Source: Thermoplasmata archaeon (GTDB taxonomy: Archaea; Thermoplasmatota; E2; UBA202; DSCA01). Taken from it: a stretch of 6,795 nucleotides of DNA. The stretch is from the NCBI GenBank assembly GCA_008297795.1, contig VBQP01000042.1, forward strand, positions 1-6,795, in the 5' to 3' direction. The position numbers and the translations under genes are program-made. Each line of letters opens with the position of its first letter. Position 1 is the stretch's first letter. Shown one piece after another: positions 1 to 5,313 of the stretch. The notes below the pieces were generated by a model. That model had not been told where the DNA came from. It saw only the letters and a program-made list of their open reading frames with translations, and made no database searches.

Positions 1-153
1 TGGGGGATTATCCTCCTGGTCATGATTGTAGCGGGAGCTGCTCTTGCGGGTATCCAGCTGATGAAATACTGGGAGATATTCCTCGTCATAGGTCTTGTCA
101 TTGTAGCAGGTGTGCTCTGGGGTCTGTATAGAGAAATAGAGGGCAGGAGATAG
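1..153 (+). CDS. C-terminal part of a small two-helix membrane protein (start outside window)
   Basis: The reading frame is open from the first base to TAG at 151-153, giving the last 50 residues of a protein whose start lies to the left. What is visible is almost entirely hydrophobic: one membrane helix at about residues 1-20, a short polar turn (LMKYWE), a second helix at about 27-43, and a basic/acidic tail ending EIEGRR. This is a helical hairpin with a short turn. Such hairpins are typical of major capsid proteins of spindle-shaped archaeal viruses and of small viral membrane proteins, but hydrophobic hairpins are common and I recognise no family. The next gene starts one base after this stop, so the two are probably co-transcribed and translationally coupled. 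The coding call is fairly secure; the function is unknown. Confidence 0.72.
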   Translation, partial: WGIILLVMIVAGAALAGIQLMKYWEIFLVIGLVIVAGVLWGLYREIEGRR

Positions 154-154
154 G

Positions 155-589
155 ATGGAGCTGTCAAGCCTGATTTCGACATGCCATAGCGGCGCAACAT
201 GGTTCATACTGTTCCTCATCATGGGGTTTGTCATGCTGCTGTTGCATAAGCAGAAGGCATCCCGTGAGACATGGATAGATGCCTTCCACTTCTTCGTCGG
301 GCTCTTCGGCATAGTATTTGGCATAGGATACGGATTTGCAGTTGTCAGGGACATCGTGGGCGATTCTTTCCATGCCGACTACACCGTATCGAGCATGGTG
401 CAGCTCATATTCATCATCATATGGGCGGTCATAGTTTACATGGCTTTCAGGAAGCTGACAAGTCCGAATGAGGGGGCAAAAGGCTGGAGATGGCTCGGAA
501 TCCTGATTGCAGGCTACACGATAGGGGCAGCCGTAAACGTGATTTTCTCAGGCGGCAGGTCGCTGCCATTCGTGGGGTGGTTCACATGA
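155..589 (+). CDS. Four-helix integral membrane protein, unknown function
   Basis: This is a 144-residue protein with four predicted membrane helices at about residues 13-31, 43-64, 79-97 and 112-131. Short loops carry most of the charge (HKQKASRE between helices 1 and 2, FRKLTSPNEGAKGWR between 3 and 4), which places both ends outside if the positive-inside rule holds. The ATG at 155 lies one base after the previous stop and has a purine-rich SD (GGAG, 147-150). The stop overlaps the next start (ATGA at 586-589), so expression is probably coupled to both neighbours. The size and four-helix topology recall the small internal membrane protein (VP3) of pleolipoviruses, but this is analogy by architecture and no sequence match is claimed. 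It could equally be a holin-like or vesicle-shaping protein. Confidence 0.85.
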   Translation: MELSSLISTCHSGATWFILFLIMGFVMLLLHKQKASRETWIDAFHFFVGLFGIVFGIGYGFAVVRDIVGDSFHADYTVSSMVQLIFIIIWAVIVYMAFRKLTSPNEGAKGWRWLGILIAGYTIGAAVNVIFSGGRSLPFVGWFT

Positions 590-888
590 CGCTGAGCCAG
601 GACCAGATATGGAGCTTGATTACTCTGGCAGTTTTCCTGTTCATACTTGCCATATGGGTAAAAATGAAACCCGGGGGACAGAAAAAACCGACATGGTGGG
701 TTGTTGCAGCTGCTCTCATAGGCATAGGCATCTATTTCTTCCCGATGGGAGCAATAGATGCGTATGAGCTCACACAGACAACATTCCATCTTTCTTACAT
801 AGAGAACTATGTCCTGTGGCTCCTGCTATGCACGGCTCTTATTGCTGCAGGACTCGTGATAATAATAAAAAAGAGAGGGAGAAAGTGA
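586..888 (+). CDS. Three-helix small membrane protein, unknown function
   Basis: This is a 100-residue protein with predicted membrane helices at about 9-25, 37-53 and 75-95. A basic loop (KMKPGGQKKP, 27-36) lies between helices 1 and 2, a polar 20-residue segment (IDAYELTQTTFHLSYIEN, about 57-74) lies between 2 and 3, and the tail is basic (KKRGRK). The basic loop and tail predict an outside N-terminus and an inside C-terminus. The frame is open further upstream to an ATG at 490. I chose the ATG at 586 because it has a GGGGTGG SD at 574-580, overlaps the upstream stop as ATGA, and begins just before the first hydrophobic segment; the longer version would add 32 basic residues encoded inside the neighbouring gene. 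The end overlaps the next small ORF as GTGA. No family is recognised. Confidence 0.83.
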   Translation: MTLSQDQIWSLITLAVFLFILAIWVKMKPGGQKKPTWWVVAAALIGIGIYFFPMGAIDAYELTQTTFHLSYIENYVLWLLLCTALIAAGLVIIIKKRGRK

Positions 889-956
889 ACAAGAAAGAGA
901 GAAATTTCAGCAGAATGAGAAGAAAAAGGGCAAGAGCAAAGGAGGGATGGTCATGA
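885..956 (+). CDS. Candidate 23-residue basic microprotein
   Basis: A tiny ORF starts at GTG 885 and ends at TGA 954-956. Of 23 residues, four are Lys and six are Arg, with only two Glu, for a net charge near +8; the core reads RMRRKRARAKEG. Two features support translation. The start overlaps the upstream stop as GTGA (885-888), and its own stop overlaps the next start as ATGA (953-956), so it exactly bridges the two neighbours. A purine-rich SD-like stretch (GAGGGAG, 875-881) precedes the GTG. If made, it could bind nucleic acid, acidic lipid or an acidic partner. Against it, the stretch is purine-rich and contains the SD of the next gene (GGAGGGA, 941-947), so it could be an untranslated spacer that is open by chance. 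The function is unknown. Confidence 0.45.
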   Translation: MNKKERNFSRMRRKRARAKEGWS

Positions 957-1063
957 AGGAAATGAAGACATACAAAGATTTCGTGATAAGATACTGGATT
1001 GTCCTGCTGCTAATCATTACAGTCATAGCCATGATACTTCTTTATAACGAGTACGGGGGATAA
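953..1063 (+). CDS. 36-residue single-span membrane microprotein
   Basis: A short ORF from ATG 953 to TAA 1061-1063 encodes a polar N-terminus (MKEMKTYKDFVIRY), one hydrophobic helix at about residues 12-31 and a short acidic tail (YNEYGG). A strong SD, GGAGGGA at 941-947, stands six bases before the ATG. The in-frame ATG at 947 lies inside that SD and is therefore unlikely to be the start. The next gene begins one base after the stop, so the ORF fits tightly into the operon. A Lys-rich N-terminus and acidic C-terminus suggest an N-in, C-out orientation. Small single-span proteins of this size are common in virions and among membrane-complex accessory subunits. No family is recognised. Confidence 0.72.
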   Translation: MKEMKTYKDFVIRYWIVLLLIITVIAMILLYNEYGG

Positions 1064-1064
1064 A

Positions 1065-1304
1065 ATGAAGGCGAGATGGCTCATAGCAGGCTCTCTGGCG
1101 TGTTTTTTGCTCGGATGGGTAATTCCCTTCGCTCTATATGCAAACGAAGTAAATCAGGGCGCAGATGACCTTGGAGACGTGCTCTGGGTGCTGGTCGCTC
1201 CAAGCCTGTATGCGTATATCACATTGATATTCTGGATACTGGCAGCTGTAGTGTTCATTGCCGGAATTTTTGTCTGGCTGAAAGGTAAAAAGAAACGGAG
1301 GTGA
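1065..1304 (+). CDS. 79-residue membrane protein with two hydrophobic segments and a basic tail
   Basis: The protein begins MKARW, followed by a hydrophobic segment at about residues 5-25, an acidic polar loop (NEVNQGADDLGD, 27-38), a long hydrophobic region at about 39-72, and a strongly basic end (KGKKKRR). The simplest topology is a hairpin with both ends in the cytoplasm (or virion interior) and the acidic loop outside. The second hydrophobic region is long enough to be two tight spans. Residues 1-26 could instead act as a signal peptide with cleavage near YANE, leaving a one-span protein. The ATG at 1065 is one base after the upstream stop and has a GGGGGA SD at 1055-1060. The size and topology fit small hydrophobic coat-type proteins of archaeal membrane-containing or spindle-shaped viruses, but no family match can be stated. 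Confidence 0.82.
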   Translation: MKARWLIAGSLACFLLGWVIPFALYANEVNQGADDLGDVLWVLVAPSLYAYITLIFWILAAVVFIAGIFVWLKGKKKRR

Positions 1305-1305
1305 T
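1297..1305 (+). promoter_or_regulatory. Strong Shine-Dalgarno site pointing to an ACG start at 1309
   Basis: GGAGGTGAT is a near-ideal archaeal SD and overlaps the stop of the 79-residue membrane protein gene. No ATG, GTG or TTG follows at working distance in the frame of the next long ORF. The codon at the usual distance, seven bases after GGAGG, is ACG at 1309-1311. For comparison, the GGAGGTGA at 2747-2754 has its ATG six bases after GGAGG. The site therefore decides the probable start of the next gene. Confidence 0.75.
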
Positions 1306-1308
1306 AAA

Positions 1309-2241
1309 ACGCCGAAAGTAAAGGATTTACCGAGAAAGGCGCAAAAGGCATTCTGGGCTAAAGTAGGGGGCAAATACCACAGGGTGAGAGTCCCGATCAG
1401 AAAGGCAAGAATGAAGATGCTTCGCCGCTCAAAACACGCTCAGGCAGCAGACATGGGAAAGACCGCCAGGATTGTACTCAATCCACGGTCGAATATGCTT
1501 CATGTATGGATGGAAAACCCTGAGAAAGTGGATATCGAGGGAATAGACACAAAGGGCTCCACTCTCGAAGATATACGCAAAAAACTGAAGTGGACAGTCA
1601 GGCGTGAACAGAAAGAGACAGAAAAAACAGTCAAAAAAATAAGGAAGGAAGAGCAGCAGCTCGAAAAGGAGCGGATGAAACCGCATCCCGACCAGAGAAT
1701 GATTGCCAAGCACACAAGGGCAATACGTTCCGAGGTGAGAAAGGGCCTGCGGAGGCGCATGAAGGCATATTTCGACATAGGCAGATATAAGAAACAGATG
1801 GCAAAGAAAATCGCTGAAGAAGGCAATATGACGTATCTGGAAGTGGTTCATCTCATAAATCTTGCACCGAGAGAATACAACCTGCCGAGCGATACAATCG
1901 ACTGGTATGCAGATATTGACCCCTCACTCAGTTATTATGAAAATAAAGCCATTCTGGAGGAAAAGCTGCAGAAAAACGGCGGGTTTGACCCCGACCGCAT
2001 GAGCAGCAGCGATATAGACACGCTGGCAGAAATATACGAGCAGCAATGGCAGGACTATGTCAGGGAATATGCGGAGGAGGATGTGAAAACTGCCAGAATG
2101 GCGCTGAAAAACCCTGAGAAATATTTCTATTCAATCTACGGCAGGAGACCAACGACAGAAGAGGATAAGAAAGAGCTGGAGCAAATCAAGAAAGATATGC
2201 AGGACTACCTCAGGGTAGCAAAACGGTATGTAGATTCCTAA
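1309..2241 (+). CDS. Highly charged, helical soluble protein with probable ACG start; unknown function
   Basis: Read from ACG 1309 this is 310 residues; the first conventional start is GTG 1384 (285 residues). The ACG has a strong SD, the frame upstream of 1384 is open and protein-like (PKVKDLPRKAQKAFWAKVGG), and starting at GTG 1384 would leave an isolated 79-base gap in an otherwise gapless operon, with the nearest G-rich run (1366-1370) too far away. Residues 1-55 are strongly basic. Residues about 85-170 are Lys/Glu/Arg-rich with heptad-like spacing (KKLKWTVRREQKETEKTVKK) and are probably coiled coil, interrupted near 124-128 by a KPHPD break. The acidic remainder has aromatic patches (about 195-215 and 243-252). 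There is no membrane segment or signal peptide. The basic N-terminus plus coiled coil would suit a nucleic-acid-binding or internal structural/scaffold role, but that is inference; I recognise no family. Confidence 0.82.
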   Translation, partial: TPKVKDLPRKAQKAFWAKVGGKYHRVRVPIRKARMKMLRRSKHAQAADMGKTARIVLNPRSNMLHVWMENPEKVDIEGIDTKGSTLEDIRKKLKWTVRREQKETEKTVKKIRKEEQQLEKERMKPHPDQRMIAKHTRAIRSEVRKGLRRRMKAYFDIGRYKKQMAKKIAEEGNMTYLEVVHLINLAPREYNLPSDTIDWYADIDPSLSYYENKAILEEKLQKNGGFDPDRMSSSDIDTLAEIYEQQWQDYVREYAEEDVKTARMALKNPEKYFYSIYGRRPTTEEDKKELEQIKKDMQDYLRVAKRYVDS

Positions 2242-2268
2242 AATGAAAAAGAAAAGAGGAATGAGAAT

Positions 2269-2514
2269 ATGGAAAGAAAAGCAAAAAACAAAGGAAATGG
2301 AAATGAAAGTAGAAAGAGCTGGTACACTGTAGGTATTGTTGTGAGGGTGCACTCCGAGAACCCACGCATGGACGATGTCATAAAAGAGAAAATAGAGGGC
2401 ATTCCGGACGTGGATACGGTTTTCGTGACGTCCCATCCCGGAAAAATCCTGCTTTACAAGGAGGGGCACACGGACATGATTGACACAGCCGAGATTATGG
2501 GGGTGAAACCGTGA
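2269..2514 (+). CDS. Small alpha/beta protein with a possible ferredoxin-like (ACT/RAM/NapD-like) core
   Basis: This is an 81-residue soluble protein. The first 17 residues are basic and low-complexity (ERKAKNKGNGNESRK). After them the hydrophobic pattern suggests beta (19-28, WYTVGIVVRV), alpha (33-44, MDDVIKEKIEGI), beta (48-55, VDTVFVTS), beta (58-64, KILLYKE) and alpha (68-77). The strand-helix-strand-strand order and the phrase 'helix, IPDVDTVFV' recall ferredoxin-like ligand or protein-binding domains such as RAM/Lrp-type, ACT or NapD-like modules; only the pattern matches, and no binding residues are identifiable. The ATG at 2269 has GAGGA at 2256-2260. The 27-base gap before it is the largest in the operon. 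The end overlaps the next gene as GTGA. Confidence 0.8.
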   Translation: MERKAKNKGNGNESRKSWYTVGIVVRVHSENPRMDDVIKEKIEGIPDVDTVFVTSHPGKILLYKEGHTDMIDTAEIMGVKP

Positions 2515-2771
2515 ACGACCCTGTGCCTTTCGTGATTGGTATGGGAATGGGCATGCTCTTCGGCTATTTCGGGGTTGCTGCCTGTTTCACGAAAAAAATC
2601 TTCACCCACAAATGCAGCAGCTGCGGTACAAGAGTCATAGGCAATGTGAATGGTGTAAAGGTAGCAGACAAGACATATCTCTGTATCAGTTGTTATGAGC
2701 AGGAAAAAAAGCAGTGGGGGGAACACCTCGCTGAAAAATATGCTGTGGAGGTGAAAAATGCCACGGCATAG
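2511..2771 (+). CDS. Membrane-anchored zinc-ribbon protein
   Basis: This is an 86-residue protein starting at GTG 2511, which overlaps the previous stop as GTGA and follows a GGGGGTGA SD (2499-2506). Residues about 6-26 form a hydrophobic, Gly/Met-rich membrane segment (VIGMGMGMLFGYFGV). A short basic stretch (KKIFTHK) leads into two CxxC knuckles, Cys35/Cys38 and Cys58/Cys61, separated by 19 residues. This is the layout of a four-cysteine zinc ribbon, with a Gly after the first knuckle (CSSCG) as often seen. The C-terminus is charged and probably helical (YEQEKKQWGEHLAEKY). An N-terminal anchor would put the ribbon on the cytoplasmic side if the basic stretch is inside. Zinc ribbons of this type bind protein or nucleic acid; which applies here cannot be told. 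The last 14 bases overlap the next gene. Confidence 0.85.
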   Translation: MNDPVPFVIGMGMGMLFGYFGVAACFTKKIFTHKCSSCGTRVIGNVNGVKVADKTYLCISCYEQEKKQWGEHLAEKYAVEVKNATA

Positions 2772-3549
2772 GCTGCATCCAGTATGGTGGCTCGTAATCG
2801 GCTTTTTCACGTTGCTGGGGATAAACACAGCCGTTCTCATATTCACAGGCATAAATCTCTTCCATGAATTTATCGGTTTCATCCGCAATGTGGCAGGAAT
2901 GGCCATGATTTTTGCGGCCACCATGGAAGAGGATGCATACAAAACCGCCATACAAAAAATACGTGCTCATGAGAAATCGAGAAAAAAGAACAGGGACACC
3001 ATAACCAAAATGGTAAAGGTAATGGGAGTCATATTCGTGTTCCTGCTCATTCTGCTTTACATCACACAGCCAAGCTCAGTCCTTCTGTACTGGACAGGAA
3101 TTGCAGTGGGAGAGCTGTTTGCTTTCACCTGGTATGTTTTCAAGACATTCTGGATGCTGTTCCTGGGATTGGGCATAGGCATCATATCTCACAGCAAAAT
3201 ACCGAGAATATCTTATGACATTAAGGGAGACCCCAGAAAAGTGAGGCAGTTCATAAAACCGTCCACAATAACAGTCCATAAAGACCTCATATGCGTTCTG
3301 GGAACCAACGGACTTTATTATATAGCCATGAGAAAGGGATGTGTATGGGACGGCTGGAAAATCGATGTTGCATATCCGGTAATTCCTGAGCAGGAAAAAA
3401 ATGTGATACTGCTTAAAGATGTTGAAGGGCAGCTCGAGAAAATGTACAACTATGAAAAGAAAATACAGCAGCTGCAGGCAGTGAATGAAAATCTGAGCTG
3501 GGAGCTCCGCCAGAAAATACGTTTTCAGAAGGACGAGACGATGAGGTGA
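2758..3549 (+). CDS. Multi-span membrane protein with a soluble domain and C-terminal coiled coil
   Basis: This is a 263-residue protein. Predicted membrane helices lie at about 10-30, 86-103, 108-127 and 129-144. A further weak hydrophobic stretch (38-55) may be amphipathic. A very basic loop (about 62-86, KIRAHEKSRKKNRD) follows it and is probably inside. After the last helix comes a soluble domain (about 145-220) with alternating strand-like segments (TITVHKDLICVLGTNGLYYIAM), then a helical, heptad-like C-terminus (about 220-258). The ATG at 2758 has a textbook GGAGGTGA SD at 2747-2754 and starts inside the end of the zinc-ribbon gene (14-base overlap), which implies coupled translation. 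It directly precedes the secreted surface-protein gene, so the two may form an envelope complex, with this protein as the membrane base. No family is recognised. Confidence 0.87.
   Translation: MPRHRLHPVWWLVIGFFTLLGINTAVLIFTGINLFHEFIGFIRNVAGMAMIFAATMEEDAYKTAIQKIRAHEKSRKKNRDTITKMVKVMGVIFVFLLILLYITQPSSVLLYWTGIAVGELFAFTWYVFKTFWMLFLGLGIGIISHSKIPRISYDIKGDPRKVRQFIKPSTITVHKDLICVLGTNGLYYIAMRKGCVWDGWKIDVAYPVIPEQEKNVILLKDVEGQLEKMYNYEKKIQQLQAVNENLSWELRQKIRFQKDETMR
3543..3549 (+). promoter_or_regulatory. Shine-Dalgarno site that selects ATG 3555 over GTG 3546
   Basis: GAGGTGA lies across the stop of the upstream gene (TGA 3547-3549) and ends five bases before ATG 3555. The in-frame GTG at 3546 is part of this SD itself and has no good SD of its own, so the surface-protein gene most likely starts at 3555. 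Confidence 0.65.
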
Positions 3550-3554
3550 ATGTC

Positions 3555-4496
3555 ATGCGGCGTGTCATCGCAATCCTTGTCCTGTCAATCCTTCTCCTGC
3601 CTTCTGTCGCCATGCTGTCCGCAGCAGATGGCGGTAAGGGGAAAATAAAGGATAACTTCGTTTTCATCCAGACAGGCATAGCCGACCAGTACGAGAACGA
3701 CCGTGATGTCACATGGCAGGTGAGATGCCAGGCATACAGGAACGGCATACCTCTGGACACAGCCATAAAACTTTACATATACGACTCCAACGGGCAGTAT
3801 CTCCTCGATACCGAGTCACCAAACCCCATGACCGTTTATCCCGGGGAAATTGCAACCGTGAATATGGGGCTCTGCGAGGTCGGGCTGTACAGGGCAAAGC
3901 TGCTGGCAAAGAGCGGTGACCTGCAGGGCACACTGACGGCTCAATGGGTGGTGATGTATCCTCCGTACAACTACTATTTTGCCTGGAGAGGGGAAACTTC
4001 ATCTATGCACGGCACCGGAACTGTCAAGGCCGAGTTCCGCTCCCAGGAAACATACAAGGTAAAGATATTCAACGAGACCACGAACCGCACGGAGACCATA
4101 GAGAAAAAGAGAGGATTCGATGTCACCTTCTACACCTATGAGAGCGGAGGCAAGCATATCATACGCCAGTTCACGAACGTGACTTCCATAGACGAAACAT
4201 TCAGGGAGATATACCAGACAGGGATATATTGCGACGTAAAAGATGAACATGGCTGGATAAATGCCGAGAACCGTGACCCGTGGACGGGCAGGACAATGCC
4301 ATATCACTGGCTCGGCAGCAGAAAATGGCAGGCAACGCCAAAATGGACGACAGAACAGGTCATAGTTGCTGTCATCGCCATTGCAGGCATCATGCTGATC
4401 GCCACACAGTCATCGCTGATGGAATATATGGATAACCGAAAGAAAAGGAAGCTCGAGGAATACAGAAAGCACGGGCCTTTCGGAGGTGGTGACTGA
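3555..4496 (+). CDS. Secreted, C-terminally anchored surface protein (candidate virion spike or envelope glycoprotein)
   Basis: From ATG 3555 the protein has 313 residues (316 from GTG 3546). It begins with a typical signal peptide: MRR, a hydrophobic core (VIAILVLSILLLPSVAML) and a likely cleavage site near SA-ADGG at about residue 23. A large polar ectodomain follows. Residues about 30-135 are rich in alternating strand patterns (KLYIYDSNGQYLL; QGTLTAQWVVMYPP) suggestive of an Ig-like beta-sandwich. Three N-glycosylation sequons cluster at Asn173 (NET), Asn177 (NRT) and Asn208 (NVT). A single membrane helix (about 278-295) is followed by a short basic tail (DNRKKRKLEEYRKHG) ending FGGGD. 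This is a type I membrane protein with the ectodomain outside the cell or virion. Pleolipovirus VP4-type spikes share the signal-ectodomain-C-terminal-anchor plan but are usually longer. A cellular surface protein remains possible. Confidence 0.88.
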   Translation: MRRVIAILVLSILLLPSVAMLSAADGGKGKIKDNFVFIQTGIADQYENDRDVTWQVRCQAYRNGIPLDTAIKLYIYDSNGQYLLDTESPNPMTVYPGEIATVNMGLCEVGLYRAKLLAKSGDLQGTLTAQWVVMYPPYNYYFAWRGETSSMHGTGTVKAEFRSQETYKVKIFNETTNRTETIEKKRGFDVTFYTYESGGKHIIRQFTNVTSIDETFREIYQTGIYCDVKDEHGWINAENRDPWTGRTMPYHWLGSRKWQATPKWTTEQVIVAVIAIAGIMLIATQSSLMEYMDNRKKRKLEEYRKHGPFGGGD

Positions 4497-4894
4497 TGGC
4501 AGATAAAACAAAAAAGGAGCATGCAACAACAAGCAGCGAGCACGAATGGTACAGCCAGATGATACAGCTCATAAAGTCGGATATTGTCGAGCTGGGAACA
4601 ATCCCCACAAATGTGGGGGAAGTAGATACCGGAGATAACGGTGCGATGTACGGCTCGCTGCTGGAGAAAGCTGCCTGCATATCCATGATAGAGGGGTATA
4701 GGGACAAGATTTCCGTGACCAAGGATGCCATAAAATTCAGGGACGAATCGAGCGATGGCGATGCCGGCGAGGCATGGATATCCTACGGCAAGGAGGAGCT
4801 CAGCAACTTTGTTCTCTTTATGCAGGTGAAAGGAAAAGTCAGGGGAATGATGATTGATTTCCTGATGAAACACAAACCGGAGGGCAGGATATGA
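4496..4894 (+). CDS. Small soluble protein of unknown function
   Basis: This is a 132-residue protein with no signal peptide or membrane segment. The start overlaps the surface-protein stop as TGATG (4494-4498), with a GGAGGTGGTGA SD at 4482-4492. The first 15 residues are polar and probably disordered (ADKTKKEHATTSSEH). A helix is likely at about 17-33 and another at about 52-75. The middle contains an acidic, Gly-rich linker (about 81-91, RDESSDGDAGEAW). The C-terminus is helical and basic (about 96-127, including FVLFMQVKGKVRGMMIDF). No motif is recognised. Its position between an anchored surface protein and an ATPase, paired with another small soluble ORF, suggests an internal assembly or adaptor role, which is inference from context only. 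Confidence 0.82.
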   Translation: MADKTKKEHATTSSEHEWYSQMIQLIKSDIVELGTIPTNVGEVDTGDNGAMYGSLLEKAACISMIEGYRDKISVTKDAIKFRDESSDGDAGEAWISYGKEELSNFVLFMQVKGKVRGMMIDFLMKHKPEGRI

Positions 4895-5313
4895 GCATGG
4901 AAGGCGAAAACGAAATACTGGATGTTCAACTCGGATGGAAGGCGATTTTCGATAACCTGCAGGCAAAGTATGCACATCTGCTGAGCAACAACAGTCCAAG
5001 GGTCTCGGATGTCGCCAGAACGATGTATTCCATGATTCCCTCGGCGTATCTTGATCAGGAATTGCACGATGCCTGGAAAAAATATTTCATACCCAAAAAA
5101 GAGCTGGACATGAACAAAGAGGAGCACCAGGAAAAGATGAGCGAACTTCTGAGGGCATTTGAGGATTGGTCGAACAGAAACAACATGTGGGTGAAAAAAG
5201 AATTTATCGACCAGCAGGAGCTCCTGTGGCACCAGGTCAAAGAGCTTGCCGATGAGGGAGATATGGAAGAGCTCATGATATTGTTAGGTGTGGAGGAATA
5301 TGGCGCCGACTGA
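4891..5313 (+). CDS. Small acidic helical protein of unknown function
   Basis: This is a 140-residue soluble protein, mostly helical and acidic. The start overlaps the upstream stop as ATGA (4891-4894) and has GGAGGG at 4879-4884, six bases ahead; a second Met two codons on is a weaker alternative. Residues about 10-60 read as amphipathic helices with conserved-looking Trp/Tyr positions (LGWKAIFDNLQAKYAHLL; YLDQELHDAWKKYFI). Residues about 70-130 are continuous, strongly charged helix, possibly coiled coil (NKEEHQEKMSELLRAFEDW). The C-terminus is acidic (GVEEYGAD), and its last 14 bases overlap the ATPase gene. Tight coupling to the ATPase suggests a partner or regulator of it. No family is recognised. 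Confidence 0.82.
   Translation: MSMEGENEILDVQLGWKAIFDNLQAKYAHLLSNNSPRVSDVARTMYSMIPSAYLDQELHDAWKKYFIPKKELDMNKEEHQEKMSELLRAFEDWSNRNNMWVKKEFIDQQELLWHQVKELADEGDMEELMILLGVEEYGAD

Noticed and set aside
490..888. Longer version of the three-helix protein starting at ATG 490
   Set aside because: The extra 32 residues are basic and overlap the upstream membrane protein gene; ATG 586 has a good SD and the ATGA junction typical of this operon.
1384..2241. GTG 1384 as the start of the charged soluble protein
   Set aside because: It has no SD at a working distance and would strand the excellent SD at 1297-1305 and leave a 79-base gap; kept only as the fallback to ACG 1309.
2243..2332. 29-codon ORF (ATG 2243) in the gap before the 81-residue protein
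   Set aside because: It is Lys/Glu-rich simply because the region is purine-rich, overlaps 64 bases of a better gene, and has no SD of its own.
4304..4999. 231-codon minus-strand ORF (and other minus-strand ORFs such as 1429-1851 and 2454-2951)
   Set aside because: They are shadows of tightly coupled + strand genes with good SD sites; their compositions look antisense and none has operon-like spacing.
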